Source: Jaminaea rosea (taxonomy: Eukaryota > Basidiomycota > Exobasidiomycetes > Microstromatales). From it: DNA of 64,000 bases. How positions within the stretch are numbered: position 1 is the stretch's first letter; each line of letters opens with the position of its first letter. Shown in pieces: positions 53,099-63,123 of the stretch. The position numbers and the translations under genes were made by a program. The notes below the pieces were generated by a model. The model was given only the letters and a program-made list of their open reading frames with translations. It had not been told where the DNA came from and searched no databases. Location: NCBI RefSeq assembly GCF_003144245.1, contig NW_020289975.1:62001-126000 (forward strand), written 5' to 3'.

Positions 53099-53401
53099 AT
53101 GCAGGATTGCAAAACGCGAGATGGATGGCTCGTGCTCATCCAAGCCTTGCCGCGCTTCCGCGTCTCACACCTCGACTGTGAGACGAGCTCGTCTCGGCCT
53201 CGTCAGGGCTCTCAGTGGAAAGGGCGGCGGCCGGATCTCGCTGAGGCGGGCGGGCGGTCCATTCGCAACTTCTCTCTCCGTCCCCGCATCTACCAATTCA
53301 CAACAACCGAGCAAGCTGCCATCGTACTCCTCATCATCATTTCTGCTTTTGCAGCATACGGCCGCCGCATCATCAAAGGCAGAGGGGCCGAGCAGCCTTG
53401 A
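53099..53401 (+). CDS. Possible small single-pass membrane protein
   Basis: A 100-residue frame from the ATG at 53099 ends with a clear membrane helix and basic tail: EQAAIVLLIIISAFAAYGRR followed by IIKGRGAEQP. The preceding SIRNFSLRPRIYQF is basic. This topology fits a tail-anchored mitochondrial or ER protein. The first half (MQDCKTRDGWLVLIQALPR) is less protein-like, and an unseen upstream splice may supply the true N-terminus. It ends 58 bp before the LIS1 start codon, so it could also be an upstream frame in that transcript. Identity unknown. Confidence 0.33.
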   Translation: MQDCKTRDGWLVLIQALPRFRVSHLDCETSSSRPRQGSQWKGRRPDLAEAGGRSIRNFSLRPRIYQFTTTEQAAIVLLIIISAFAAYGRRIIKGRGAEQP

Positions 53402-53459
53402 AACCTGAGCTCGCTGGCCTCTCTGTGAAACAAGGCGCAGCTGCGACGACTCCATCGCC

Positions 53460-55220
53460 ATGTCCAGTTCTCTGACGGAGCGGCAGAAGGATGAGCTGTA
53501 GGTGCCCTACTTGACCGCATATACGCACCGTCATGCTGATGATCATCGCTTTATCGTGCCCGCTCGCAGCCACAAGTCCCTCCTTGACTACTGCAAAACA
53601 CAAGGCTTCACCGCAACCTTTGAAGCATTGCAGCAGGAGGCTGGCCAGGAGGGCTTCGTCTCGGATCCCAAGGCAAAGTATGCGGGCCTGCTGGAGAAGA
53701 AGTGGACGAGTGTGATCAGACTGCAGAAGAAGGTGAGGCGCAGAGATGAGGGGGGCTAAACGGCGTGCTGATGGACAGCATATACTCCCTCTTACCGCAC
53801 TCTCAGATCATGGAACTCGAGCAACGCAATGCACAGTTGACAGAAGAGTGAGTTGATTCGCAGCAAAGAGGAGGGGGCGTCAGGAGGTCCAAGCGCTCAT
53901 CGCCCAACCTTATATGCCCTTCACTCATCACTCTCACAGACTAGCGACCGCTCCCACCTCTCGCCGATCAGCCTCGCAAAACGACTGGCTTCCCCGCAAT
54001 CCTCCTCGGCATGTGCTGCAGGGCCATCGTGGTCCTGTAGCCAAGGTGGCTTTCCACCCGCTGTTCAACCAGATCGCGAGCTGCTCAGAGGATACGACGA
54101 TCAAGATCTGGGATTGGGAGACGGGCGATTTTGAGAGGACGTTGAAGGGGCATACGAAGCCGGTGATGGACGTGGACTTTGACTCGAGGGGACGGTTGTT
54201 AGGTGAGTGAGGGCGGACCGAGGGTGAGCTCCGCCTCTGTCCTATTTGCTGACCCCCGTCCGTCTATTTGCCGCGCAGCCTCATGCTCGTCAGACATGAG
54301 TATCAAGATCTGTGAGTCTGCCAATCTCGTCCCTTCCAGCATCGTAGCCCGCCGCTCACCCTCATCCCTCCCCTCACGCCCTCCGCTCACGCACAGGGGA
54401 CTCCGACAAGCAATGGGCCTGCACGTCCACATTCCACGGTCATGACCATACAGTCTCCTCCATCCGCTTCCTCCCCGGCGACGACTACGTAGTCTCCGGC
54501 TCCCGCGACAAGTCCATCAGGATCTTCGAGCTCGCAACAGGCTACTGCACAAAGACCTTGGCGGGGCACAACGACTGGGTGCGCTGCGTCCAGCCATCGA
54601 GCGATGGGCGTCTGCTAGCGAGCTGCGGGAATGACCAGACGGGCAGAATATGGGATAGAGCGACTGGCGAGACAAAGGTGGAGCTTAGAGGCCACGAACA
54701 TGTAGTGGAATGCCTGGCATTCGCGCCCCTCGCTGCGTACCCCGCTATTCGCGAGCTGGGCGACATTAAGCCGGCAAAACCGGATAATACGACGCCAGGG
54801 CTCTACGTCGCGACGGGGGGAAGGGATAAAGTGATCAAGATCTGGGACTCTTCCAACGGCGCCTGCCTGCGTACCCTCGTCGGGCACGACAACTGGATTC
54901 GCGGGATAGTCTGGTCGCCCAATGGCAAGTACCTACTGTCAGTCAGCGACGACAAGACGCTGCGGGTGTGGGATCTAGGCGCGGGTGGGGGAAGGTGTAG
55001 TAAGACGATCGATGCGCATGGCCACTTCGTCACTTCGATCGCATGGGCGAGGGCGAAAGCTGGCGGTGAAGCTGCAGAGCCTAGGCCGGATAGTGGGCCG
55101 AGTGGGGGAGCGCCGTCCAAGATCAACGGTACGTCAGGAGGTGCAGAAGCGGGGGGAAAGACGGTCAATGCGGTGGTGACTACGTGCGTGGATATGACCA
55201 TCAAGGTGTGGACGCCGTAG
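53460..55220 (+). CDS. PAC1: LIS1/PAC1 (NudF) dynein regulator
   Basis: The 453-residue protein is a LIS1 orthologue, the WD40 regulator of cytoplasmic dynein needed for nuclear migration. It has the LisH dimerisation motif ([20 protein letters not shown]), a short coiled coil ([14 protein letters not shown]) and seven WD40 repeats, for example [56 protein letters not shown] and [14 protein letters not shown]. There are six exons: 53460-53497, 53570-53732, 53807-53847, 53940-54202, 54279-54311 and 54397-55220. The introns are 72-92 nt with GT-AG ends, and all junctions give family sequence. The last inter-blade loop holds a Gly/Ala-rich insertion of about 45 residues (near 402-434). The final repeat ends [10 protein letters not shown] at the stop, as usual for LIS1. 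Confidence 0.95.
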
Positions 55221-55536
55221 TGTGGGCGGAGAGAGTGGACAAGACATCGCTATACCCCCTCGGTGCCGCACCTGTGGCATGTAGATGCCTCCCGGACCCT
55301 TTTTCGTCTTCCAATCCTTACGGCTTACTCTACCGCCTCCCTCTGGGCGCCTTTACCCACTCGACCCTCGACGTGCGTGCTCGCACTGTCGATGAGCTGG
55401 CCTCTCCCACCTACACACTCTTTCGTCTTCTCACCGGCCTCTCATCCCACGCTCTCTTCTAGATATCAATGCGAGTGTACCTCATTGCAAGGCATGTCTG
55501 CGTATTTGCATCCTACACGTTTGCCACCTCTCGCCC
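55221..55536. other. Convergent intergenic gap, 316 bp
   Basis: The gap lies between the 3' ends of LIS1 and DFR1. It is C/T-rich on the plus strand. No gene or structured element is seen. Confidence 0.4.
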
Positions 55537-56409
55537 TCAACGTCTTATAGGCTTCCACATCTGGAACTCGTACTTAACCCCCTTCTCCTCAACTACGCCC
55601 TGCCCCACCCCTTCGATATCTGAATTGCCCAACCATTCGCAAAGCTCAGTGGACCCGCACTTCTCCCACTCTGCGACGTTGAGGGGCTGCTGCTGCTGCT
55701 TATCTTCACCGCCAGTCGCAGCTGGATCGGCCTCCGAGCCAGCGATGCTGGCATCGTCCTGAATTTGTTGCTTGGTGCGATACTCCGGCAGAAAGACGTC
55801 GCAATCAAAATTGGGCGACACGAGACGGGTGATGAGGAGACGATCTAGCTTGGCTGGCGTGGCTGAGGAGGAATGGGAGGAAGAGGGACCAAGCTCCTTC
55901 ATCGCTTGAGCGTACAGCTGTGCTCCTCCAATGAGGAAGACCCTCCCTGCATCTGCGATGTCCTTTGATTGTACATGCTCCAGCGCAGCCTGCAACGATG
56001 CAACGCAGTAGCTTCCTTTCCCCTCTTCGATGCCCAATTCCTCCTCGCGCTTCTTGTCCCCCGCTGTACGGCTGACCACGTAGTTGACTCGCCCCTTGAG
56101 CGGGCGAAATTTGGGCGGAATGCTTTCCCATGTATTGCGACCCATTATGACCACATTTTGCGCTGTGTTTCCAGTGGACAAGGCACCAGTCGAGGGGAAG
56201 GAGGAGGAGGGGGAGGAGGCTGAGGATGAAGAAGGGCCGGGGACATGGCTCGTCGCCTTGCGGAAGTAGGCCATCTCTTTTGATAGGGACCAGGGGAGGC
56301 CCCCGGCCTTGCCTAGGCCATTTGTGGGGCTGAGTGCCGCGATGAGGGTCAGGGATAGAGGGCTGCGAGGTGACATTGCTGTTGATGAGCTGGCGTCTGC
56401 GGTAGTCAT
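55537..56409 (-). CDS. DFR1: Dihydrofolate reductase
   Basis: The 290-residue protein is dihydrofolate reductase, which reduces dihydrofolate to tetrahydrofolate with NADPH for thymidylate and purine synthesis. The N-terminal block SLTLIAALSPTNGLGKAGGL with PWSLSKEMAYFR carries the substrate loop and Pro-Trp. The NADPH site follows in NVVIMGRNTWESIPPKFRPL and VNYVVSRTAG, then RVFLIGGAQLYAQAM and LLITRLVSPNFDCDVFLPE. It is longer than yeast Dfr1 (211 residues) because of a Ser/Pro insertion after FRKATSH and a Gln-rich insertion (about 230-250) near the C-terminus. The catalytic acidic residue is in KEMAYF. No intron. The start at 56409 is the likeliest; ATGs at 56454 and 56376 are alternatives. 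Divergent from the next gene. Confidence 0.92.
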   Translation of the reverse strand: MTTADASSSTAMSPRSPLSLTLIAALSPTNGLGKAGGLPWSLSKEMAYFRKATSHVPGPSSSSASSPSSSFPSTGALSTGNTAQNVVIMGRNTWESIPPKFRPLKGRVNYVVSRTAGDKKREEELGIEEGKGSYCVASLQAALEHVQSKDIADAGRVFLIGGAQLYAQAMKELGPSSSHSSSATPAKLDRLLITRLVSPNFDCDVFLPEYRTKQQIQDDASIAGSEADPAATGGEDKQQQQPLNVAEWEKCGSTELCEWLGNSDIEGVGQGVVEEKGVKYEFQMWKPIRR

Positions 56410-56657
56410 TGTCAGGAGAGATGGGATGAGAGGTGGAGAAGAAGTGCAAGGCAACTAGGGAAAGTCGCGTCGCCCGCATCTCATTTTGTCCATCGTGCAT
56501 CTCGCGCCCATTTCGAGGGCGGACAGAGGACCGGAAGACGCGGCTCACGATTCCACTTTCGGCCGCCGTGGAGGGCTTTGACTCCACTTTCCTTTCCCAC
56601 GAGAGCCGACCCCGCATTCCTTTCCTTCATTTGTTCTTCTCACAATAGCCCATCACC
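56410..56657. promoter_or_regulatory. Divergent promoter of DFR1 and the CMD-hydrolase gene
   Basis: A 248-bp gap separates the two divergent start codons. It must contain both promoters. No TATA-like box is obvious. Confidence 0.45.
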
Positions 56658-58228
56658 ATGCCCCGTGTACCGTACTGTTACCCGCCACCCGGCTCATCGC
56701 CCATCGCCGACGCTATTCGCGCTCGACGTGGGGAGAGGGGCCTCACGCCACTCGACGGGATGCTCCTCAACGCAGCGCCGATTGCAGAAGGGTGGAACAA
56801 GTTGCTGGGAGCTGTCAGGACTGGTAGTAGCTTGCAAGACGACGTGAGAGAAATCATGGTTGGTATATCGCAATGCCAACCTGTGTCAAGCCTTTTCGCT
56901 GCCATCTACCTTCGCCGCCTCCTCGCCCGCAGATCCTCCGCGTAGCAGCACGTAACCGCGCCTCCTTTGAATGGATCCACCACGAGCCCGTAGCACGCAA
57001 GGCTGGCGTGACGACTGAGCAGCTCACGCGCATTGGAGATGTTAGCAAGACGTCATCTTCCTCCCTCACTGCGGCCGGTAAGGGTCAACTCTCCCCTCTC
57101 CAGGCTGCGGCCACTGTATACGCCGACAAGATGACGTCCAGTGTCAAGGTTGACGAAGCGACTTTCGAATCTCTCAAGCACGAGCTGGGAAAGGTGGCAG
57201 GGACAGAAGGTGAGAAGCTCAATCAGCTGCTAGTAGAAGCTACAGGCACGACTGCGGTGTACAACATGGTGTCCCGCTTCCTTGTTGCGCTGGATGTCGA
57301 CGACCGTGCCAACGAGCCTGTGCCCGTACCTGGCCTTCCTCCCTCCCTCTCCTCCTCCTCCTCCAGCTCGACCCCTCAACAAGACCTCGGTCCGGCCACA
57401 GGTCGCATCGTGACGCGCGACGGGCTCACTCTGGCCACGCGCACCCACTTCCACTCAATGAAGGCCCCCTGGCTCCTCCTCATCAACAGCCTAATCACCA
57501 ACGTCTCCATGTGGGACTCGGTAGTCCCTCTTCTCGCCTCGCGCTACAACATCCTCTGCTACGATCAGCGAGGGCATGGCAGCTCCGCCATCCCCGATCA
57601 GCCCTGCACGGTCGAACAGCTGGCAGACGATGCGGCCGACGTTCTCTCCGCCTTGGGCATCGACAAGGCCAAAGCCGTCATCGGCGTTTCGCAGGGTGGG
57701 GCCACGGCGCTCAGCTTTGCGATTAGCCACCCAGAGAGAACGGAGTGCATCATCGCCAACGACACGCAAGCCGCTAGTCCTGAAGCAAACTTCCATGCCT
57801 GGGAGGATAGGATCGCCCTGGCGAAACGGGAGGGGATGGAGGCTATCGCGAAGGCCACGGTCGCGCGATGGTACGGCGAGGAGGAGGCTGGTGATGAGGA
57901 GGAACAGAAAGCGAGGGAAAAAGCGCACGCCATGATTGTTTCGACGGAGTTGCGAGGCTTTGAACAAGGAGCGAGGGCGTTACAGAAGTACGACTTGCTT
58001 CAGGCGGGATTGCTCGAGGCAATAGCGAAGAAGCCTACCCTCCTCATCGCGGGCGAAAAGGATGGGGCCCTCCCTAAAGGGCTAGCTGCTTTGGCTGAAA
58101 AGGTCAAGGAGGCGCAAAGTGGGGCAACGGTGGCTTTCCAGGCCATCGAAGGGGCATCACATCTGCCTATGCTCGACAGGCCAGAGAAATGGTGTGACGT
58201 CGTCTTGCGCTTTCTCGAATCTCAATAA
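56658..58228 (+). CDS. Carboxymuconolactone decarboxylase-alpha/beta hydrolase fusion
   Basis: The 498-residue protein joins two enzymes. Residues 1-190 are a carboxymuconolactone decarboxylase (CMD/AhpD-like) domain: REIMILRVAARNRASFEWIH with HEPVARKAGVTTEQL carries the Glu-x-x-His-type active-site helix. Residues 240-498 are an alpha/beta hydrolase resembling 3-oxoadipate enol-lactonase: LLLINSLITNVSMWD (oxyanion), YNILCYDQRGHGSS, GVSQGGATALSF (nucleophile Ser), GEKDGALP (Asp) and GASHLPMLDRP (His). This is the pairing of bacterial PcaL, where the two steps of the protocatechuate branch of the beta-ketoadipate pathway are fused; here the order is CMD first. One 74-nt intron (56859-56932, donor GTTGGT) lies inside the CMD helix. 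A Ser-rich linker joins the domains. No targeting signal is seen. The substrate is inferred. Confidence 0.82.
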
Positions 58229-58423
58229 GGCGTGAGCCAACCTCTTGTCCTCCCTCCTCTCTGTACGTTATTCTCCTCCCTTGTCTGTAGCGGCGAGCCT
58301 GAACAAGCAAAAGCGAGCGGGGCAATCGTACGCGGCATGATGAATAGAGTAGATGTAGCAAAAAATACAGGAAGAGTAGCACCGTACCTTCATTTGATCG
58401 ATCGATCCGTCGCACCCGCCTGC

Positions 58424-61400
58424 CTACTTCCTCTTGCCAGACGTGGAGATCTTCTTCGGTAATGAGCTCGACGACCCCAAACTCGACGGCGTAGGAGATG
58501 AGCCGGGCCGGGACGTCGGTGGCGATGAGGAGGGGAGCAAGGAGCCAGGCAAAGAGATTGGGGTCGCAGTAGCCTTGCCGCTGCTGGAGAAGGGGTCGAG
58601 CCCACCTGTTGAGCGTGGTGCGTTGCTAAGCGGAACTTTGCTTGTTGTAGTAGTGGTGGATGAGGAGGATGAAAGGCTGCTGCTCTTCGGCAGTGAGGAG
58701 GCAGTGCTGGAGGCGAGGTTGTCCGTCTTGTTGGACTCGGTAGGCGGAGCAAATGTGAAGGCAGGGGCTTTCGTAGACGCGAAGCTGAAGCTGTTCGTTG
58801 CCGCCTTGGGAGCTGTTGAAGCGGCAGACGACTCTTTACTCGCCCATGACGTAGCGGCCACAGTCTTGCTGATGGCGTTGGCTTCCTCACGCTTCTGACT
58901 TGACGTAGCCGAGACGCCAGCCAGATCCATCGGTGCAGCGGCAGTGGCAGTCGTCGCTTTCGTTGCCCCAGCAGTAGCCGTCGTGGCCGTTGTGGACCCA
59001 ACCTTGCGCGAGAAGCTCGGCAACTTCTCGCCCTTGACAGCTCCACTTCCAGCCTCCTCGTCCATGGTCATGTGCCCGACCAAGAAGTCGTCCGACGCCT
59101 TCTCTTTCGGCCCCTTCACTCGGGTAGCGGTCTGTCCCGCACCTCTCCTCGCCACTCCTCTCCCTCCAAACTCCTCATCGGGAAACGAGTCCCATCCAGC
59201 GCTGTCGCCCTGCACGTCTTCCTGTTCCCCTCTTGCAGCCTGCCAATCATCCTCCTCCCCTTCTCCATCGCCGTCACCACCCCACCTCTTCCCGCCATGC
59301 TGCTCATCATGATCACTCCCTGCAGTAGGCGGCGTATCAGAAGAAGAGAAAGTACCCGTCCCATCCTCCTCAATCGAAGAAGCACCTCGCGCAGCCATGC
59401 TCCCATTCGGGCTCGGCTGAGCATTGCGCGCGTCAGCGAAGAGGTAGGCATCATACGAGACGTCCTCGTCGAAGCTGATGGACGGTAATGGGGACCCGGC
59501 TTCTCCTCGTAGCGGGCTACCCACTCTCTGCCCACGCTGTCGCTGTCGTGCAGCATTCGCCGCCCCAATAGCAGCACTCCCAGCCCTCTGTCCAAGCCGG
59601 ACCGGGATGCTCATCCCGTCAGCAGCAGCCGTCCGCCAATTGGGGCGGCGGGCTGGTTGACCTTGTGGGAAGGAGGGGATGCGATGCGAGGGGGAGGAGG
59701 GGTAGCCCGGCCAGGAGGGGGAAGGTGGGGAAAGGTGTCGCTCGCTTGGAGACATGGCGCTTGCGAGTCCAGCGTCGAAGCTATCGCCCGTGATCTGGAC
59801 CGTCTCGCACACGTCGAGGGCACGGGTGGCGGCGCGACAGATGTCCATCAGCGTGGGCTCGGCCCTCATTGTCACCCCTTTTGGGTGAACAAAAGCGCTG
59901 AAGTGCATCTGGTGCGAGAAGTACAGTGGGGTGGGCATTGCGCGTGGGCCGCGCGGGTAGGTGTGGACTTCTGCTAAGGAGACCCAGCCGCGGGATGGAG
60001 AAACAGCTGAGGTTGGGCGAGGCTGCTTGCTAGGAGGCGTGGAGGCAAGAAGAGCAGGCGCAGGTCGTACCTCCGGCGCGTCGTGTACGCGCGCTAGGCT
60101 GGTCCAAATGGCGACCGCACGACATTGTCCTCTTGGCATCTCTGCGCGAGGAGTCGATGCTGCTTGCTGACCTCGCGACGCCACAGTTTGATTTCCCTTC
60201 TCCTCCGTCGTCCCCACGCTCTGCCGTCTCATCATCGCCGTGAGGCCAGACATGCCGCTTGACGCCGCTGCAACCATTGCTGCTGTTGCAGACGAGGTGA
60301 CACCTACTCCGACGAGGCTGGAGGGATGAGGGCCGACCCGGCTCAGCGTCAGTGCCGATATGCGGGGATGGAAGGTGAGAATGTCCAGGAACGATGGTGA
60401 AAAGGCGCTGTTGTCTTCACCGCTGCTGGTGAGCTTGACGTGTGAGGTGAAGCAGGCCACAGGAGGGGCAATGAGTGAATCCGAGCCGTGGTGTGTATCT
60501 TCCTCCTGACGGGGCGCAGAAGGTCTTGCCGTCCTTGCGTAGCTAGTGAGAGTCGCTCCGAGGGGCTTGGCTCTCGGCCCATGAAGCGGTCCGAGCCTAT
60601 AGATATGCACTGACCCTCTCATTGTCAGCACGCCTATACAGCGCTCATTGGGAGACCACAGCACATCAGAAACCTGTGCCGGTGTGACACCGCGCAGTAG
60701 CTTAAGGCGGTGCAGCACCGAGGGCGGCTGGGTGGCCGCGCTGCCTCGCATGCAAGCAGGACGGGATCGTATCTCGTAGACATGAAAGGCGTGCCCAAGC
60801 ACGTCGGCCACGAAGATCAACGAACCGCTGCTGCTCAGCCTCACCGCTGAAGTATTCTCGCTGCTACTCCTGAAGGAGGCAATGAGCGGAAGAGAGGGAG
60901 AGAGCTCGACGACTCGGATGGTCGTAGCGTCGAGGGACTGGCTTGTCGCGGACGGTGACTGGCCGTTTGCAGACCGACGTTGTAATACCAGGCTGGGTGA
61001 GGGAGATGTCTGCAGGACTGGAGATGGCGACCCCTGTTCAACGTGAGCGGCCGAAGACTTCGTTCCACCCTGAACGTAATTGCTACCCCACTCGCTCACA
61101 CTCTTGACCCCGCTTAACAGTCCACCGCCCATCTTCCTCGCCACGTCGCCCGCGTGTGCTCCCATCTCGATAGCCGCAGCGCGCATCTGCTCTGTTGTCA
61201 TCTTCGCAGACTCAACACCAGGACTAAAGACTGGCGCGTGGGTGCCGCTGGGGGCTCTTCGAGCCTCAGCGTTGCTCACGAGGACATTAGTGCTGCGATC
61301 CTGCTGAGTGCTTGCGTATGCTAGGAGTCGACCGGAGAGGTGGAACGGCGGAGGTGTTGCGCCTGAGGTAGAGGAGCTGCTCACGTCCGTTATGGCTTCG

Positions 61401-62302
61401 CCGAGACAGGGCCGTAGCGTTACAGCATCGAGTATATGGATTGCGGGTGGCTGCGACTGGCCGATGGCGAGGTGACTGGACGTAAGCTGCATAGAGGCGG
61501 ACGCAGGCGTCGTTGCCGTTGGGTTCGCGCTGGCGACCGCGGGTAACACGCTTGATGTGTCGACCACTTGAGAGTCCAGCGAGCAGGTCGAGAGGACATA
61601 CGTCGATCCAGTCCCCTCCGTGACAATAAGCAACCGTGGTTGCTTGCCCTCGAGACACTGAACGCGAGCGCAGAGGACACGTCCAGCTACTCGATCGCCT
61701 GGCAGGAGTATCTGCTGAAAGTTGATGACCTCGGCGAGCTGTCCATCCTCCTCGAGGCAGTAGACTTGCAGACCGCCCGTGACGTACGCAATGATGAGAG
61801 CGCGACGAGCAGGTAGTCGGTCCCACGAAGCCCAGGAGACGCCCTCACTGCTGGGGATTCTCTCATCTAGCGCAGACAGCTGCTCAACAAAGATGTCATC
61901 ATGTACAGCCGCCTCTGGTCGCCTGCCTCCCATAGCCTCGAAAATAGGGCTTGGTGAGGTACTGAGTGCCGGCATGGCGTCCGGCTGGCTCTGATGCCCA
62001 ACTCTGGCTGCGGCTGCAGAGCTCAGCGACGTAAGACCAGACGCGATGCTAGTCGAGGCATGGCGCGATATGCTGGAGATTGTGGAGGCGATCGCTTCGG
62101 TCACAGGACGCTCCTTGGCCTTTGTGGGCGTGATCTTGCGTCCATCATGGCGATTGAGTGCACTGCTGCTGGAGCTAGCTGGAGCGCGTTTGAGGGATGG
62201 TTGGCGAGAGGCTCGGTGCTTGTCCGCGGGATTGAGGCTGGGTGGTGATGGAGACACTGGGTGAATTGGCGTTGTTGGTGGTGAGGAGGCGCCCTCGGGC
62301 AT
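58424..62302 (-). CDS. BCAS3-like WD40 protein
   Basis: A single exon encodes 1292 residues from the ATG at 62302. The N-terminal 110 residues are disordered. A degenerate WD40 propeller then follows, with WASWDRLPARRALIIAYVTG, GLQVYCLEEDG, RLLIVTEGTGSTYVLSTCSL, HLAIGQSQPPAIHILDAVTL, NTSAVRLSSSGSLIFVADVL and WSPNERCIGVLTMRGSVHIY. The signature sentence RALIIAYVTGGLQVY and the KSVSEWGSNYV segment fit the BCAS3 family, cytoskeleton- or phagophore-associated PROPPIN-like proteins. A later block VHTYPRGPRAMPTPLYFSHQ resembles the BCAS3 C-terminal domain. The last 400 residues are low-complexity Ser/Ala/Thr. The family call is by motif memory only, and a generic WD40 scaffold is the alternative. 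A loop from about 330 to 460 is a long disordered insertion. Confidence 0.58.
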   Translation of the reverse strand: MPEGASSPPTTPIHPVSPSPPSLNPADKHRASRQPSLKRAPASSSSSALNRHDGRKITPTKAKERPVTEAIASTISSISRHASTSIASGLTSLSSAAAARVGHQSQPDAMPALSTSPSPIFEAMGGRRPEAAVHDDIFVEQLSALDERIPSSEGVSWASWDRLPARRALIIAYVTGGLQVYCLEEDGQLAEVINFQQILLPGDRVAGRVLCARVQCLEGKQPRLLIVTEGTGSTYVLSTCSLDSQVVDTSSVLPAVASANPTATTPASASMQLTSSHLAIGQSQPPAIHILDAVTLRPCLGEAITDVSSSSTSGATPPPFHLSGRLLAYASTQQDRSTNVLVSNAEARRAPSGTHAPVFSPGVESAKMTTEQMRAAAIEMGAHAGDVARKMGGGLLSGVKSVSEWGSNYVQGGTKSSAAHVEQGSPSPVLQTSPSPSLVLQRRSANGQSPSATSQSLDATTIRVVELSPSLPLIASFRSSSENTSAVRLSSSGSLIFVADVLGHAFHVYEIRSRPACMRGSAATQPPSVLHRLKLLRGVTPAQVSDVLWSPNERCIGVLTMRGSVHIYRLGPLHGPRAKPLGATLTSYARTARPSAPRQEEDTHHGSDSLIAPPVACFTSHVKLTSSGEDNSAFSPSFLDILTFHPRISALTLSRVGPHPSSLVGVGVTSSATAAMVAAASSGMSGLTAMMRRQSVGTTEEKGNQTVASRGQQAASTPRAEMPRGQCRAVAIWTSLARVHDAPEVRPAPALLASTPPSKQPRPTSAVSPSRGWVSLAEVHTYPRGPRAMPTPLYFSHQMHFSAFVHPKGVTMRAEPTLMDICRAATRALDVCETVQITGDSFDAGLASAMSPSERHLSPPSPSWPGYPSSPSHRIPSFPQGQPARRPNWRTAAADGMSIPVRLGQRAGSAAIGAANAARQRQRGQRVGSPLRGEAGSPLPSISFDEDVSYDAYLFADARNAQPSPNGSMAARGASSIEEDGTGTFSSSDTPPTAGSDHDEQHGGKRWGGDGDGEGEEDDWQAARGEQEDVQGDSAGWDSFPDEEFGGRGVARRGAGQTATRVKGPKEKASDDFLVGHMTMDEEAGSGAVKGEKLPSFSRKVGSTTATTATAGATKATTATAAAPMDLAGVSATSSQKREEANAISKTVAATSWASKESSAASTAPKAATNSFSFASTKAPAFTFAPPTESNKTDNLASSTASSLPKSSSLSSSSSTTTTTSKVPLSNAPRSTGGLDPFSSSGKATATPISLPGSLLPSSSPPTSRPGSSPTPSSLGSSSSLPKKISTSGKRK

Positions 62303-63123
62303 AGCAAGCGCGAAAGGGACCACGAAAAGATGAGAGATGGCTTGAAGATGACTGCTGTGTTGGTGCTACTAGGCCAATGTACGCTGGCTCAGTGGCGTCG
62401 ATTCAGGGGGGGCAGTCTTGTTGCGCGTGGTGTTGGTGGATGGGCGGGCGAGATGGGCGTGGTAATTCAATACAGCTCGTGGATCGAGTCGTGGGTGAGA
62501 CTCGAGGGCTAGATGGATGTGCTTTCAGGAGCTCGTCGGGCGGTGCAATGACGCGACTTTGTTTGGTGCGGATGCCTTTGAGTTTAACGCGATGGTGATG
62601 ATGATAGTAGTACGGATGGACGTTGTACAGCTTATGCGAGGCAGTGGGTATCGTTCGTCTGTTGTAATAAGGAGCAGTTCAATGGCAGTTGAAGACGGTG
62701 GTGATGAGCAGTTTTGTTGATGATTGGTCTGGTAAAGTAACTGAGAGCAGCTCGGCGAGGAGGCCGTCGATGGATGGATGGCTTTGATTGATTGCGTGGT
62801 GGACGGACAGAGAGAGGCTCAAGGCGGCGGCGGGTGACGCCTGCGACTGATCCCACACAACCCTGACTCGAAAGCAAACACACTGCTCTCCTGCTGCGAC
62901 TGAGCGTGATCATGCAGGGCGGGCGGCGAGCTAGGCCATCGATTCGCGCACAAGCCACGGCCATTTTTCGCGGCTCCAGCCGGACCGGATGAACAAGCCG
63001 TCGATGACGGACCAAAGACGAGTGCCGGTGAGCTGCGCAGCTTTATGAGCGATTCACCTCAGTACCTCTTGCTCGCTCACAGCCATCCTCTCGACACTCA
63101 TCAAGAGCAAAGCACGGCGGCTC
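62303..63123. promoter_or_regulatory. Divergent intergenic region, 821 bp
   Basis: The region separates the starts of the BCAS3-like gene (minus) and the LACTB2-like gene (plus), so it holds two promoters. Around 62560-62760 it is less GC-rich with T/G-rich words (GATGGTGATGATGATAG). A frame of 127 codons on the minus strand (62632-63015) has no domain-like sequence. No gene is supported. Confidence 0.4.

Noticed and set aside
62632-63015. 127-codon minus-strand frame in the divergent gap near the right end.
   Set aside because: No domain, signal peptide or sensible composition; it overlaps the expected promoters of two conserved genes.
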